Shown: one piece after another, positions 25,778-33,224 of the stretch
How positions within the stretch are numbered: the first letter of the stretch is position 1
Layout: every line of letters starts with the position of its first letter
NCBI RefSeq assembly: GCF_007679045.1
Contig: NZ_VEFS01000002.1
Location: 124,001-188,000, forward strand
Source: Microbacterium sp. BH-3-3-3
GTDB taxonomy: Bacteria; Actinomycetota; Actinomycetes; Actinomycetales; Microbacteriaceae
DNA length: 64,000 bases
Direction: 5' to 3'
The notes under the pieces: generated by a model
Database searches by the model: none
Told to the model about the DNA's origin: nothing
What the model saw: only the letters and a program-made list of their open reading frames with translations
Made by a program: the position numbers and the translations under genes

Positions 25778-26695
25778 CAGCGGCAGCAGCTCCGCGCCCA
25801 CGAGGTCGGCGTGCTCGACGTCGCGCAGGTCGAGCAGCTGGAAGTACACGCGCGACGCACCCAGAGCCCGCAGGCGCTCGACCTTCTCGGCGATCTGCGC
25901 GGGGGAGCCGATGAGGTTGGCACCGTTGTCGAACTGCGCGCGCGTCTGTCCGATCGCGGCGACGCGGCGCTCGATCTCGGTGTCGTCGGCGCCCACGATC
26001 GTGGGCAGGGCCACCGAGAGCTGGAGGGTCTCGGGGTCGCGCCCGATGCTCTCGCACGCCTGCCGCACCACGCGGAACTTCTCCGCCACCACGTCTTCGG
26101 CGACGAAGCCGATGTTGAACTCGGTCGCGTACCGCGCGGCCAACGCGGGGGTGCGCTTGGGGCCGCCGCCGCCGACGATGACCGGCACGCGCGACTGCAC
26201 GGGCTTCGGCAACGCCGGCGCCCGGTCGAGCCGGTAGTGCTCGCCGTCGAAGCTGAAGGTCTCGGCATCCGGGGTCTGCCAGAGCCCCGTCACGACCTGC
26301 AGCTGTTCTTCGAGCAGATCGAAGCGCTTGGGCGGGAACGGGATGCCGTAGGCCTCGTGCTCGCGCTCGAACCATCCGGTACCGAGGCCCAGCTCGGCGC
26401 GACCGCCCGACATGGTGTCGACCTGTGCGACCTGGATCGCGAGGATCGAGGGAACCCGGTACGTCACCGACGACACGAGGGTGCCGAGGCGGATGCGCGA
26501 GGTCTCGCGGGCGAGGCCGGCGAGCGTCGTCCACGCGTCGGTGGGGCCGGGACGGGGGTCGCCCTCTCCCATGCGCAGGTAGTGGTCGGAGCGGAAGAAC
26601 CCGTCGAGGCCGTGGCGCTCCGCGGACTGCGCGAAGGCCAGCTGGTCGTCGTACGAGAAGCCCTGCTGGGGCTCGGTGAACAGGCAGTATTCCAC
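25766..26695 (-). CDS. LLM-class F420-dependent oxidoreductase
   Basis: A 309-residue TIM-barrel protein of the luciferase-like monooxygenase family, of the F420-using actinobacterial type. It begins EYCLFTEPQQGFSYDDQLAFA, followed by LDGFFRSDHYLRMG, LGTLVSSVTYRVPSILA, GRAELGLGTGWFEREHEAYG and PVIVGGGGPKRTPALAARYA, all usual cofactor-binding loops. It would oxidise or reduce an unknown substrate with F420 or flavin. It probably forms an operon with the hydrolase gene upstream on the same strand (42 nt). Confidence 0.9.
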   Translation of the reverse strand: MEYCLFTEPQQGFSYDDQLAFAQSAERHGLDGFFRSDHYLRMGEGDPRPGPTDAWTTLAGLARETSRIRLGTLVSSVTYRVPSILAIQVAQVDTMSGGRAELGLGTGWFEREHEAYGIPFPPKRFDLLEEQLQVVTGLWQTPDAETFSFDGEHYRLDRAPALPKPVQSRVPVIVGGGGPKRTPALAARYATEFNIGFVAEDVVAEKFRVVRQACESIGRDPETLQLSVALPTIVGADDTEIERRVAAIGQTRAQFDNGANLIGSPAQIAEKVERLRALGASRVYFQLLDLRDVEHADLVGAELLPLLPR

Positions 26696-26737
26696 GGTCA
26701 GCTCCAGGGGGCGGTGTGGGGCGGGGCGGGGGAGAGG

Positions 26738-27850
26738 TCAGTCGGCGGAGCGCAGGATGATCGCCTCGGTCGGCGGTGCGGGGTCGGCGGGCCGGCCGAC
26801 GTAGCCGATGTGCGTCAGCAGCGCGCGACGGAACTGCGCGGGACGCTCGAGGTGCACCGAATGACCGGCCCCCTCGATCTCGACCTCGGTGACCTCGCCG
26901 CCCTTCTCCTGATACGCCGCGAGCACGTCGCGCGTCTGCGAGACCATCGGCTGCGCCGGGGCGACCTCCGCCCCGGGCCAGCCCGGTACGACGCCGAGGG
27001 CGCCGAGGTGGTTGAGGTCGTAGAACGATTCGTCGGACACGATGGCATCCGCCGTCCCGTGGATCCACAGGATCGGGGGCTTGGGCGAGAGATCGACGAT
27101 GCCCGAGACGTCGAAGTACTTCGGCACCAAGCTGTTGAGTACCCCGGTGGTCCCCGGGGCGAAGCCGGGCCACGTCGCGGTCGGGACCGAGTCGCCCGGG
27201 TAGTTGCCGCCCGCGGTCGAGGTGGTCAGCATCGACTCGACCCACACGTCTTCGTGCTCGCTCTCGTAGCCGGGCGCGACGTAGCCCGCCCGGAAGACCG
27301 ACCGGGGCGAGGTGGGGGCGTCGGCGGTGGTGTCGTGGTCGATCAGACGCTGGATGAAGTCGGCGTTGGCCGCGCCCGCGCCGGTCCCGGCGTCTTCGTC
27401 GTTCAGGCGTGAGCCGTCACGACGGGTGCCGCCGAAGCCGTAGGGCGACACGGGGGCCTGCAGGGTCAGCGAGCGCACCGGGTGGTCGAGGGCGTACTGC
27501 ATCACGACCCCGCCTCCCATCGACCAGCCGACGAGGTGCGCCTCGGGGATGTCGAGGGCCTGCAGCGTGGCGAACAGGTCGTCGCTGAAGTCGCGCACGC
27601 CGCGGGTGGCGTCGAGGGGCGTGTGTTCGGTGCGTCCGAACCCGCGCAGGTCGACGGCGAGCACGCGCAGGTCGCTCGGCAGGTCCTGCATGATCTCCTG
27701 CCAGAACAGCGACGACGAGACGTTGCCGTGGACGAACACGACCGTGTGATCGGGCGTCGTCGCCGGGTCGTCGCCCGTGCGCTCGAGCACGTTGACACCC
27801 AGCCGGTCGGTCTCGACCAGGCGCGCGCTGATGCCGTCGAAGAGAGTCAT
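26738..27850 (-). CDS. Alpha/beta hydrolase
   Basis: A 370-residue hydrolase. ATG 27850 follows AGGA at good spacing. The oxyanion motif VVFVHGNVSSSLFW, nucleophile elbow LVGWSMGGGVV (Ser), an Asp region in ILWIHGTADAIVSDE and the catalytic His in GAGHSVHLERP are all present. It hydrolyses an ester or similar bond; the substrate is unknown. A long cap region lies between residues 150 and 260. Likely co-transcribed with the LLM oxidoreductase downstream. Confidence 0.9.
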   Translation of the reverse strand: MTLFDGISARLVETDRLGVNVLERTGDDPATTPDHTVVFVHGNVSSSLFWQEIMQDLPSDLRVLAVDLRGFGRTEHTPLDATRGVRDFSDDLFATLQALDIPEAHLVGWSMGGGVVMQYALDHPVRSLTLQAPVSPYGFGGTRRDGSRLNDEDAGTGAGAANADFIQRLIDHDTTADAPTSPRSVFRAGYVAPGYESEHEDVWVESMLTTSTAGGNYPGDSVPTATWPGFAPGTTGVLNSLVPKYFDVSGIVDLSPKPPILWIHGTADAIVSDESFYDLNHLGALGVVPGWPGAEVAPAQPMVSQTRDVLAAYQEKGGEVTEVEIEGAGHSVHLERPAQFRRALLTHIGYVGRPADPAPPTEAIILRSAD

Positions 27851-27958
27851 CCAGGGTCCTCCGTATCGCTCGCCGGTGCCGCGGTACACCGCTTCCCGAC
27901 TCTAACGCGCGACCCCTGTGGTCGCACCCGGCGTGCCCCGCGTCGCGAGGGGTCTTCG

Positions 27959-27964
27959 TAGAAT
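27959..27964 (+). promoter_or_regulatory. -10 box of a leaderless promoter for proC
   Basis: TAGAAT, 6 nt before the ATG at 27971. Confidence 0.65.
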
Positions 27965-27970
27965 GGGCGC

Positions 27971-28816
27971 ATGACGGATGCCACCCTCTCGCTGCCCCCG
28001 ATCGCGATCCTCGGAGCCGGGTCCATGGGCGGGGCGATCCTGCACGGCCTCGTCGCGTCGGGACTTGCGGAGGGCGGCGTGACGGCCACCAATCGCTCGA
28101 TCGCGAAGGCCGCAGAGCTCGCCGACCTCGAGGGCGTGACCAGCGTCGCCCTCGAAGCGCGTCCGACCGGCAACACCGAGGCCGCGGCATCCGCCGACAT
28201 CGTCCTGGTCGGGGTGAAGCCCGCGATGGTGCCCGATCTGCTCGATGAGATCGCCCCGCACCTGCGGCCGGGCGCCGTCGTGGTGAGCCTGGCGGCCGGT
28301 GTGACACTCGACACGTTCGCGCGCCACCTCGGCACGGACGTCGCCGTCATCCGCTCGATGCCGAACACCCCGTCGCTCGTGGGCAAGGGCGTCACGGGCC
28401 TCGCGGCGGGAGCCTCGGCGTCGGCCGACGACGTCGCGGTCGTGCGGGCCCTGTTCGAGACCGTCGGAGCGGTCGTCGAGGTGCCCGAGTCGCAGATCGA
28501 CGCGCTGTCCACCATCTCGGGGTCGGGCCCCGCCTACGTCTTCCTGCTCGCCGAGCAGTTCACCGCGTCGGCCGAACGGATGGGCTTCGACCACGACCAG
28601 GCCCGCCTGCTCGCGGAGCAGACCTTCATCGGCGCCGCCGCCCTCATGGCGGCCTCCGACGACGAGCCGGCCGAGCTGCGCCGTCGCGTCACGAGCCCGA
28701 AGGGCACGACCGAACGCGCCGTCGCGGTGCTGCAGGACGCCGACCTCGCCTCGACTTTCACCACCGCCGCCGAGGCCGCCCTGGCCCGCGCGAAGGAACT
28801 GGCCGCGGGGAGCTGA
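27971..28816 (+). CDS. proC: Pyrroline-5-carboxylate reductase
   Basis: A 281-residue enzyme for the last step of proline synthesis (P5C + NAD(P)H to proline). The Rossmann motif ILGAGSMGGAILHG, VLVGVKPAMVPDLL, VIRSMPNTPSLVGKG, SGSGPAYVFLLAEQF and the C-terminal RRRVTSPKGTTERAV are all typical. The start is supported by a TAGAAT box 6 nt upstream. The DUF1905 gene follows after 2 nt. Confidence 0.97.
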   Translation: MTDATLSLPPIAILGAGSMGGAILHGLVASGLAEGGVTATNRSIAKAAELADLEGVTSVALEARPTGNTEAAASADIVLVGVKPAMVPDLLDEIAPHLRPGAVVVSLAAGVTLDTFARHLGTDVAVIRSMPNTPSLVGKGVTGLAAGASASADDVAVVRALFETVGAVVEVPESQIDALSTISGSGPAYVFLLAEQFTASAERMGFDHDQARLLAEQTFIGAAALMAASDDEPAELRRRVTSPKGTTERAVAVLQDADLASTFTTAAEAALARAKELAAGS

Positions 28817-28818
28817 CC

Positions 28819-29106
28819 GTGCGCCTGCGGTTCACCGGAACGATCTGGTATTGGCGCGGTCCGGCGCCGTACCACTTCGTCTCGGTGCCGCCGGCCGAGG
28901 CCGCGATGATCGCCGAAGTCGCGTCCCTCGTCACCTACGGCTGGGGCATGATCCCGGCATCCGTCACCATCGGCGGCACGACCGTGACCACCTCGCTCTG
29001 GCCGAAGGACGGCGGGTACGTCGTTCCGATCAAGAAGGCGCTGCAGGATGCCGAGGGGCTCGGCGTCGACGACGAGGTCGACCTCGCGCTCGACATCGAC
29101 GCCTGA
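28819..29106 (+). CDS. DUF1905 domain protein
   Basis: A 95-residue protein of the DUF1905 family. It shows RFTGTIWYWRGPAPYHFVSVPP near the N-terminus (F-x-G-x-I-W and W-F/Y-F-V-x-V-P pattern) and the C-terminal WPKDGGYVVPIKKALQDAEG and DDEVDLALDID. Function unknown. GTG 28819 lies 2 nt after proC, so it is the second gene of that operon. Confidence 0.88.
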   Translation: MRLRFTGTIWYWRGPAPYHFVSVPPAEAAMIAEVASLVTYGWGMIPASVTIGGTTVTTSLWPKDGGYVVPIKKALQDAEGLGVDDEVDLALDIDA

Positions 29107-29136
29107 GCCCGAGGCGGCGGCGACGGGTGGGGACGC

Positions 29137-29808
29137 TCAGCGGTCGAGCGACGCGAAGCGCTCGATGTCGCTGTTCGTCCCCGACACGATGATGAGGTCG
29201 TGGTTGGTCACCACGGTGTTGGCCTCCGCGTAGCGGAACGGGCGGCCCGGGCTCTTCACTCCGACCACCGTGACGTTGTACTTCGAGCGGACGCCCGACT
29301 CGTTCAGGCCCACCCCGCGCACGAGTTTGGGCGGGTACATCTTGGCCAGCACGAAGTCGTCGTCGAAGCGGATGAAGTCGAGCATGCGGCCGCTGACGAG
29401 GTGCGCGACGCGCTCTCCGGCCTCGGCCTCGGGGTAGATCACGTGGTTCGCGCCGACGCGGGCGAGGATCTTGCCGTGCGACTGCGACACCGCCTTCGCC
29501 CAGATCTGCGGGACCTTGAGGTCGACGAGGTTGGCGGTGATCAGCACGGACGCCTCGATGAGCGAACCGACCGCGACCACGGCGACCTGGAAGTCCTGGG
29601 CGCCGATCTGGCGCAGGGCGTCGATGTTGCGCGCGTCGGCTTGGACGGCGTGGGTGACGCGCTCCGACCACTTCTGCACGAGCTCGAGGTTGCCGTCGAC
29701 GGCGAGCACCTCGCGGTCGAGCCGGTCGAGTTCACCCGCGCACGCGGCGCCGAAGCGCCCGAGGCCGATCACGAGGACGGGGGCGTCACTGCGGATGCGT
29801 TCAACCAA
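29137..29808 (-). CDS. TrkA/KtrA-type regulatory subunit of potassium uptake
   Basis: A 223-residue cytoplasmic RCK protein. The nucleotide-binding domain has VLVIGLGRFGAACAGEL (GxGxxG) with an acidic residue at the end of the second strand (LAVDGNLELVQ), then VVAVGSLIEASVLITANL. A TrkA_C domain occupies roughly residues 140-223. It gates the TrkH/KtrB channel in response to nucleotides. It overlaps the channel gene by 8 nt. Confidence 0.93.
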   Translation of the reverse strand: MVERIRSDAPVLVIGLGRFGAACAGELDRLDREVLAVDGNLELVQKWSERVTHAVQADARNIDALRQIGAQDFQVAVVAVGSLIEASVLITANLVDLKVPQIWAKAVSQSHGKILARVGANHVIYPEAEAGERVAHLVSGRMLDFIRFDDDFVLAKMYPPKLVRGVGLNESGVRSKYNVTVVGVKSPGRPFRYAEANTVVTNHDLIIVSGTNSDIERFASLDR

Positions 29809-31243
29809 CGATGGGCCTTTCCACGGGGAGCGCGTACAGCTGCGACCGGGACGAAGCAGCCACGGCCGCGGCGAGTGTCACTGTACCAATGCGCCCCATG
29901 AACATCGTGGCCGCCATCACGTAGACCCCGGGGTCGGGGAGCTCGGCGGTGAGTCCCGTCGACAGGCCCACGGTGGCGAAGCCCGAGACGACGTCGAAGA
30001 GTACGTACTCGATGGGGGCGTCGGTGATGCGGCTGATGGTGACGGTCGAGACGGCGACGATCGTCGCCCCCCACGCGACGACCGACAGCGCCACGCGCTG
30101 GACGTCGCTGGGGATGCGGCGCCCGAACGCCTGCACCGAGGGGCGCCCCTTCGCCTCGGAGAAGACGGCGAGGGCCAGGACGGCGAGGGTGGTGACCTTG
30201 ATGCCGCCGGCGGTGGACGCCGATCCGCCGCCCACGAACATGAGCATCGACCCGACGATCAGGGTGGCGCCGTTGAGGTCGCCGATGTTGATCACGCTGA
30301 ATCCGCCCGAGCGCGTCATGGCCGAGAGGAAGAACGCCTGGAACGTCGTGTCCCACGCATCCATGCTGCCGAATGTGAGCGGGTTGTCGTATTCCAGCAG
30401 GAGTATGACGCCCGCTCCGGCGAAGAACAGGATGACCGTCGTGATGATCGTGAGCTTGGCGTGCAGAGACCACAGACGGAAGCGCCAGTAGTGCCGCCAG
30501 AGCGTGAAGATGACGGGGAAGCCGATCGAGCCGAGGAAGACGCCCGCCATCAGCACGGTGAGCAGGTAGTAGTCCTGCGCGAACGGCGTGAGCCCGTCGG
30601 CGTTGGGGATGAAGCCCGTATTCGTGAAGGCCATCGCCGCGTAATAGGGCGCTTCCCACAGCGCGACGAGGGGGTTGATGCCGCCGATGATCAGCGACGG
30701 GTAGATCAGCACCGTCAGCACGGCCTCGATCACCAGCGTCGACAGGGCGACGGTGCGCAGCAGTTGTCCGACCTCGCCGAGACGAACGGTCTGACCCTCG
30801 TTCACCGGTCCGCCGTGCGCGCGCAGAGGGTTGCTGTCGCCCGCGGCGATCAGTTTGGCGCGCAGTCCCAGTCGCTTCGAGATCACCAGGCCGAGGATCG
30901 ACGCGAGGGTCAGCACGCCGAGCGCTCCGACGTTGACGCCGATGTAGGTGATGGCCCGACCGAGGGGGGAGAAGTCGGAGTACATGTTCAGCGTCGACAG
31001 GCCGGTGACGCAGATCGTCGACACCGCGGTGAACAGCGCGTCGGCGAACGCGATGCGCTGACCGGTGGCGGATGCCGCGGGAAGCGAGAACAGCGCGGTG
31101 AACAGAGCGATCAGTGTCACGAACACCAGGACCGCGAATCGCGCGGGGGATGCCGTCGTCAGATTGCGCAGACGATCCCATGCCTCGTAGGCGATGCGAC
31201 GCATCCGCGTCGACAGTCGAACCTCGTTCGGCGTCGCCGCCAT
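29801..31243 (-). CDS. TrkH/KtrB-family potassium uptake channel subunit
   Basis: A 480-residue membrane protein with four M1-P-M2 repeats. Selectivity-filter loops with the conserved Gly are visible in VSTICVTGLSTL, AFTNTGFIPNADG, AMTRSGGFSVI and VSGFATVGLSTGLT. It mediates sodium- or proton-driven potassium uptake with the RCK partner encoded directly downstream. The ribosome-binding site GGAGGGAG supports ATG 31243. Confidence 0.94.
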   Translation of the reverse strand: MAATPNEVRLSTRMRRIAYEAWDRLRNLTTASPARFAVLVFVTLIALFTALFSLPAASATGQRIAFADALFTAVSTICVTGLSTLNMYSDFSPLGRAITYIGVNVGALGVLTLASILGLVISKRLGLRAKLIAAGDSNPLRAHGGPVNEGQTVRLGEVGQLLRTVALSTLVIEAVLTVLIYPSLIIGGINPLVALWEAPYYAAMAFTNTGFIPNADGLTPFAQDYYLLTVLMAGVFLGSIGFPVIFTLWRHYWRFRLWSLHAKLTIITTVILFFAGAGVILLLEYDNPLTFGSMDAWDTTFQAFFLSAMTRSGGFSVINIGDLNGATLIVGSMLMFVGGGSASTAGGIKVTTLAVLALAVFSEAKGRPSVQAFGRRIPSDVQRVALSVVAWGATIVAVSTVTISRITDAPIEYVLFDVVSGFATVGLSTGLTAELPDPGVYVMAATMFMGRIGTVTLAAAVAASSRSQLYALPVERPIVG

Positions 31244-31299
31244 GCGCCGCTCCCTCCGGTGTCCGAACCCGAATCATGGTACTCCGGCCGGGGCGCCGC

Positions 31300-31305
31300 T
31301 AATCT
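31300..31305 (+). promoter_or_regulatory. -10 box of a leaderless promoter
   Basis: TAATCT, 6 nt before the ATG at 31312. Confidence 0.6.
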
Positions 31306-31311
31306 GATGCC

Positions 31312-31707
31312 ATGGCGGACATCTTCGACGTGATCGCTGACGGAACGCGTCGCGACATCCTTCAGTTGCTTCTCGACCGGGCGACCGGCGGTGAGCGGGG
31401 CACGAGCGTCTCGCAGATCGTGGCATCGCTGGGGGTCAGCCAGCCGACAGTCTCGAAGCACCTCAAGGTGCTGCGCGAGGCGGAGCTGGTGTCGGTGCGC
31501 GAAGAGGGCCAGCACCGCTATTACAGCCTGGCCGTCGCTCCACTCGATGAAGTGGACGACTGGCTCGTGCCCTTCTTCTCCATCGACGAAGAGAACGAAC
31601 CGGCTCTTCCGGAGTCGGCGATGCACGCCGCCGAAGTGGTGGGCCGGGCCGCGGCGTCGGTCAAGCACTCGTTCTCGACGGCGCTGCGCAAACTCCCGGG
31701 CAGATGA
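31312..31707 (+). CDS. ArsR-type winged-helix transcriptional regulator
   Basis: A 131-residue regulator. It starts MADIFDVIADGTRRDILQLL, the usual first helices, followed by the HTH VSQIVASLGVSQPTVSKHLK and the wing EEGQHRYYSLAVAPL. The C-terminal 45 residues are helical. The canonical metal-binding ELCVCDL motif is absent, so it is probably not a metal sensor of the ArsR/SmtB type. Leaderless start. Targets unknown. Confidence 0.88.
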   Translation: MADIFDVIADGTRRDILQLLLDRATGGERGTSVSQIVASLGVSQPTVSKHLKVLREAELVSVREEGQHRYYSLAVAPLDEVDDWLVPFFSIDEENEPALPESAMHAAEVVGRAAASVKHSFSTALRKLPGR

Positions 31708-31768
31708 TCGCTCCGGATGCCGGCTCCCGGCGTCCCACGTTGCACTTTCGTCACAGCGTGCCCATAGG

Positions 31769-31798
31769 TTTACAGCCCTTGCACGCAGACCCTAGAGT
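31769..31798 (+). promoter_or_regulatory. Promoter of the HTH-bS22 unit
   Basis: TTTACA (31769-31774), 18-nt spacer, TAGAGT (31793-31798). Transcription starting about 7 nt later would give a leader of roughly 40 nt before the ATG at 31847, unlike the many leaderless genes here. Confidence 0.6.
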
Positions 31799-31815
31799 GT
31801 GGGTCAGCATCAGGA

Positions 31816-31845
31816 GGGTGAGTTCACCCGGAATATGAGGTGAAC
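31816..31845 (+). promoter_or_regulatory. Two mutually exclusive stems in the HTH gene leader
   Basis: GGGTGA (31816-31821) can pair with TCACCC (31824-31829), or GTTCACC (31822-31828) can pair with GGTGAAC (31839-31845). The second stem would hide the AGGTGA ribosome-binding site of the gene at 31847. The two stems share bases, so they cannot coexist. Confidence 0.35.
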
Positions 31846-31846
31846 G

Positions 31847-32038
31847 ATGGCCGAGCTGCCCGACGTGCGGTTTCTGACGGTCGCTGAGGTGGCCGATCTC
31901 ATGCGCGTGTCGAAGATGACGGTCTATCGCCTCGTCCACGCCGGAGAACTGCCCGCTGTGCGCTTCGGACGCAGCTATCGCGTGCCCGAGTCGGCGGTCG
32001 TGGAGGCTGTGCAACGACCGGTGTCCGACGTCGGCTAG
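31847..32038 (+). CDS. Excisionase-family helix-turn-helix DNA-binding protein
   Basis: A 63-residue MerR/excisionase-type HTH: RFLTVAEVADLMRVSKMTVY, then RLVHAGELPAVRFGRSYRVPE. It has the same architecture and the same neighbour (bS22) as the Rv0500A-Rv0500B pair in mycobacteria. It is probably a small transcription factor and not a phage excisionase, since no integrase or attachment site is nearby. The ribosome-binding site is AGGTGA. Confidence 0.88.
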   Translation: MAELPDVRFLTVAEVADLMRVSKMTVYRLVHAGELPAVRFGRSYRVPESAVVEAVQRPVSDVG

Positions 32039-32121
32039 ACTGATCCGAGGCTTTTTTCCAAACGCCTAGTGTTCCCGGGCGCCGACATCGGCACCCAGAC
32101 CCCGACTTAGTGAGGTTTTCC

Positions 32122-32220
32122 GTGGGTTCTGTCATCAAGAAGCGCCGTAAGCGCATGGCGAAGAAGAAGCACCGCAAGCTGCTTCGCAAGACTCGTCACC
32201 AGCGCCGCAACAAGAAGTAA
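32122..32220 (+). CDS. 30S ribosomal protein bS22 (AURKAIP1/COX24-type)
   Basis: A 32-residue, highly basic protein, MGSVIKKRRKRMAKKKHRK followed by LLRKTRHQRRNKK. It matches the actinobacterial small-subunit protein bS22 (Rv0500B type), which binds 16S rRNA near the decoding region. GTG 32122 follows GAGGTTTTCC. It lies 83 nt downstream of the HTH gene; the gap contains a small dyad gccga-ca-tcggc. Confidence 0.92.
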   Translation: MGSVIKKRRKRMAKKKHRKLLRKTRHQRRNKK

Positions 32221-32236
32221 GCGGCCACCACACCGA

Positions 32237-32260
32237 GCGCCTGTCCGAAGCGACGGGCGC
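32237..32260 (+). terminator. Terminator after bS22
   Basis: gcgcctgtc (32237-32245) pairs with gacgggcgc (32252-32260), 9 bp including one G-U, 6-nt loop, followed by ttcgtgt. It starts 16 nt after the bS22 stop. Confidence 0.6.
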
Positions 32261-32304
32261 TTCGTGTATCCGCCGTGCCCGTTCGTTCTCTTTCGGAGGA
32301 AGCC

Positions 32305-32598
32305 ATGCAGTCCATCTCCGTCCACGATCTGCACGCGGGGCGCGAGCGTCCCCTCATCGACGTGCGCGAGGAGCACGAGTTCGCGGCGGGCCACGTGCCC
32401 GGTGCCGTGAACCTGCCGATGTCGACGATCGGCGAACACCTCGACGAACTGCCGGGCGAGCCGTTCGACGTGATCTGCCAGGCGGGCGGGCGCTCGGCGC
32501 GCGTCGTCGAGGCCCTCACGGCGCGCGGCCACGACGCCACCAACGTCGAGGGCGGCACGGGCGATTGGATCGCGGCGGGCTACGACGTCGAGTCCTGA
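32305..32598 (+). CDS. Single-domain rhodanese-like protein
   Basis: A 97-residue protein. ATG 32305 follows GGAGGAAG. The rhodanese fold is seen in PLIDVREEHEFAAGHVPGAV, NLPMSTIGEHLDELP, and the active-site Cys loop VICQAGGRSARVVEAL. It should carry a persulfide on this Cys for sulfur transfer or detoxification. It lies just upstream of a glutaredoxin-like gene. Confidence 0.92.
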   Translation: MQSISVHDLHAGRERPLIDVREEHEFAAGHVPGAVNLPMSTIGEHLDELPGEPFDVICQAGGRSARVVEALTARGHDATNVEGGTGDWIAAGYDVES

Positions 32599-32633
32599 CG
32601 TCGTGGGCTCCGCCCCGGCCCGCATGCGCCTCA

Positions 32634-32639
32634 TAGGAT
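32634..32639 (+). promoter_or_regulatory. -10 box of a leaderless promoter
   Basis: TAGGAT, 7 nt before GTG 32647. Confidence 0.5.
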
Positions 32640-32646
32640 GGACGGC

Positions 32647-32925
32647 GTGACCACCCTCACGCTCATCGGCAAGCCCGACTGCCATCTCTGCGATGTCGCC
32701 GAGCAGATCGTCGAGTCCGTCGTCGACGACCTCCCCGTCGAGGTGGCCGACCGCATCACGATAGAGCAGGCCTCGATCGCCGATGACACCGAGCTGTTCT
32801 CGACGTGGTGGGAGAAGATCCCCGTCGTCCTCATCGACGGCGAGCTGCACGCGCACTGGCGCGTTTCGGCCGACCGTCTGCGTGCCGCCCTCCTGGCGGC
32901 CGACTCCGAAGGAGCCTCCGCGTGA
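32647..32925 (+). CDS. Glutaredoxin-like thioredoxin-fold protein
   Basis: A 92-residue protein with LTLIGKPDCHLCDVAEQ, a CxxC redox motif, then IPVVLIDGELHAHWRVS with the cis-Pro of the thioredoxin fold. This is the DUF836/glutaredoxin-like group. GTG 32647 is chosen because a TAGGAT box lies 7 nt upstream; ATG 32638 overlaps that box and would add three residues. It overlaps the Dabb gene by 4 nt. Confidence 0.88.
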   Translation: MTTLTLIGKPDCHLCDVAEQIVESVVDDLPVEVADRITIEQASIADDTELFSTWWEKIPVVLIDGELHAHWRVSADRLRAALLAADSEGASA

Positions 32926-33224
32926 GCATCCGTCACATCGTCCTCTGGAAGCTCGCGGCGGACGACGCCGACACGCGTGCCCTGCACGCCGAGCAGATCG
33001 CCGAGCGACTTCTTGCCCTGAAGGGCGTCGTGACCGAGATCGACCACATCGAGGTCGGCCGCAACGTCGCCTACCCGCAGTCCAACTGGGACGTCGCGCT
33101 CGTCAGCGAGTTCGCCGACGTCGAGGCTCTCGAGCGTTACCAGGTGCACCCCGCGCATCAGGAGGCCGCGGGATTCATCCGCTCCGTGGTCGCCGAGCGC
33201 TCCTCGGTCGACTACCCGGCCTGA
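32922..33224 (+). CDS. Dabb (stress-responsive alpha/beta barrel) protein
   Basis: A 100-residue ferredoxin-like barrel protein: SIRHIVLWKLA at the start, VVTEIDHIEVGRNV, WDVALVSEFADVEALERYQVHP and the C-terminal HQEAAGFIRSVV. These are the standard Dabb signs. Its role is not known. GTG 32922 overlaps the preceding stop, and the 3' end overlaps the convergent ABC-like gene by 13 nt. Confidence 0.9.
   Translation: MSIRHIVLWKLAADDADTRALHAEQIAERLLALKGVVTEIDHIEVGRNVAYPQSNWDVALVSEFADVEALERYQVHPAHQEAAGFIRSVVAERSSVDYPA

Noticed and set aside
31847-32038. Excisionase-type HTH as a sign of a prophage or integrative element
   Set aside because: No integrase, attachment repeats or phage genes nearby, and linkage to bS22 is the normal actinobacterial arrangement.
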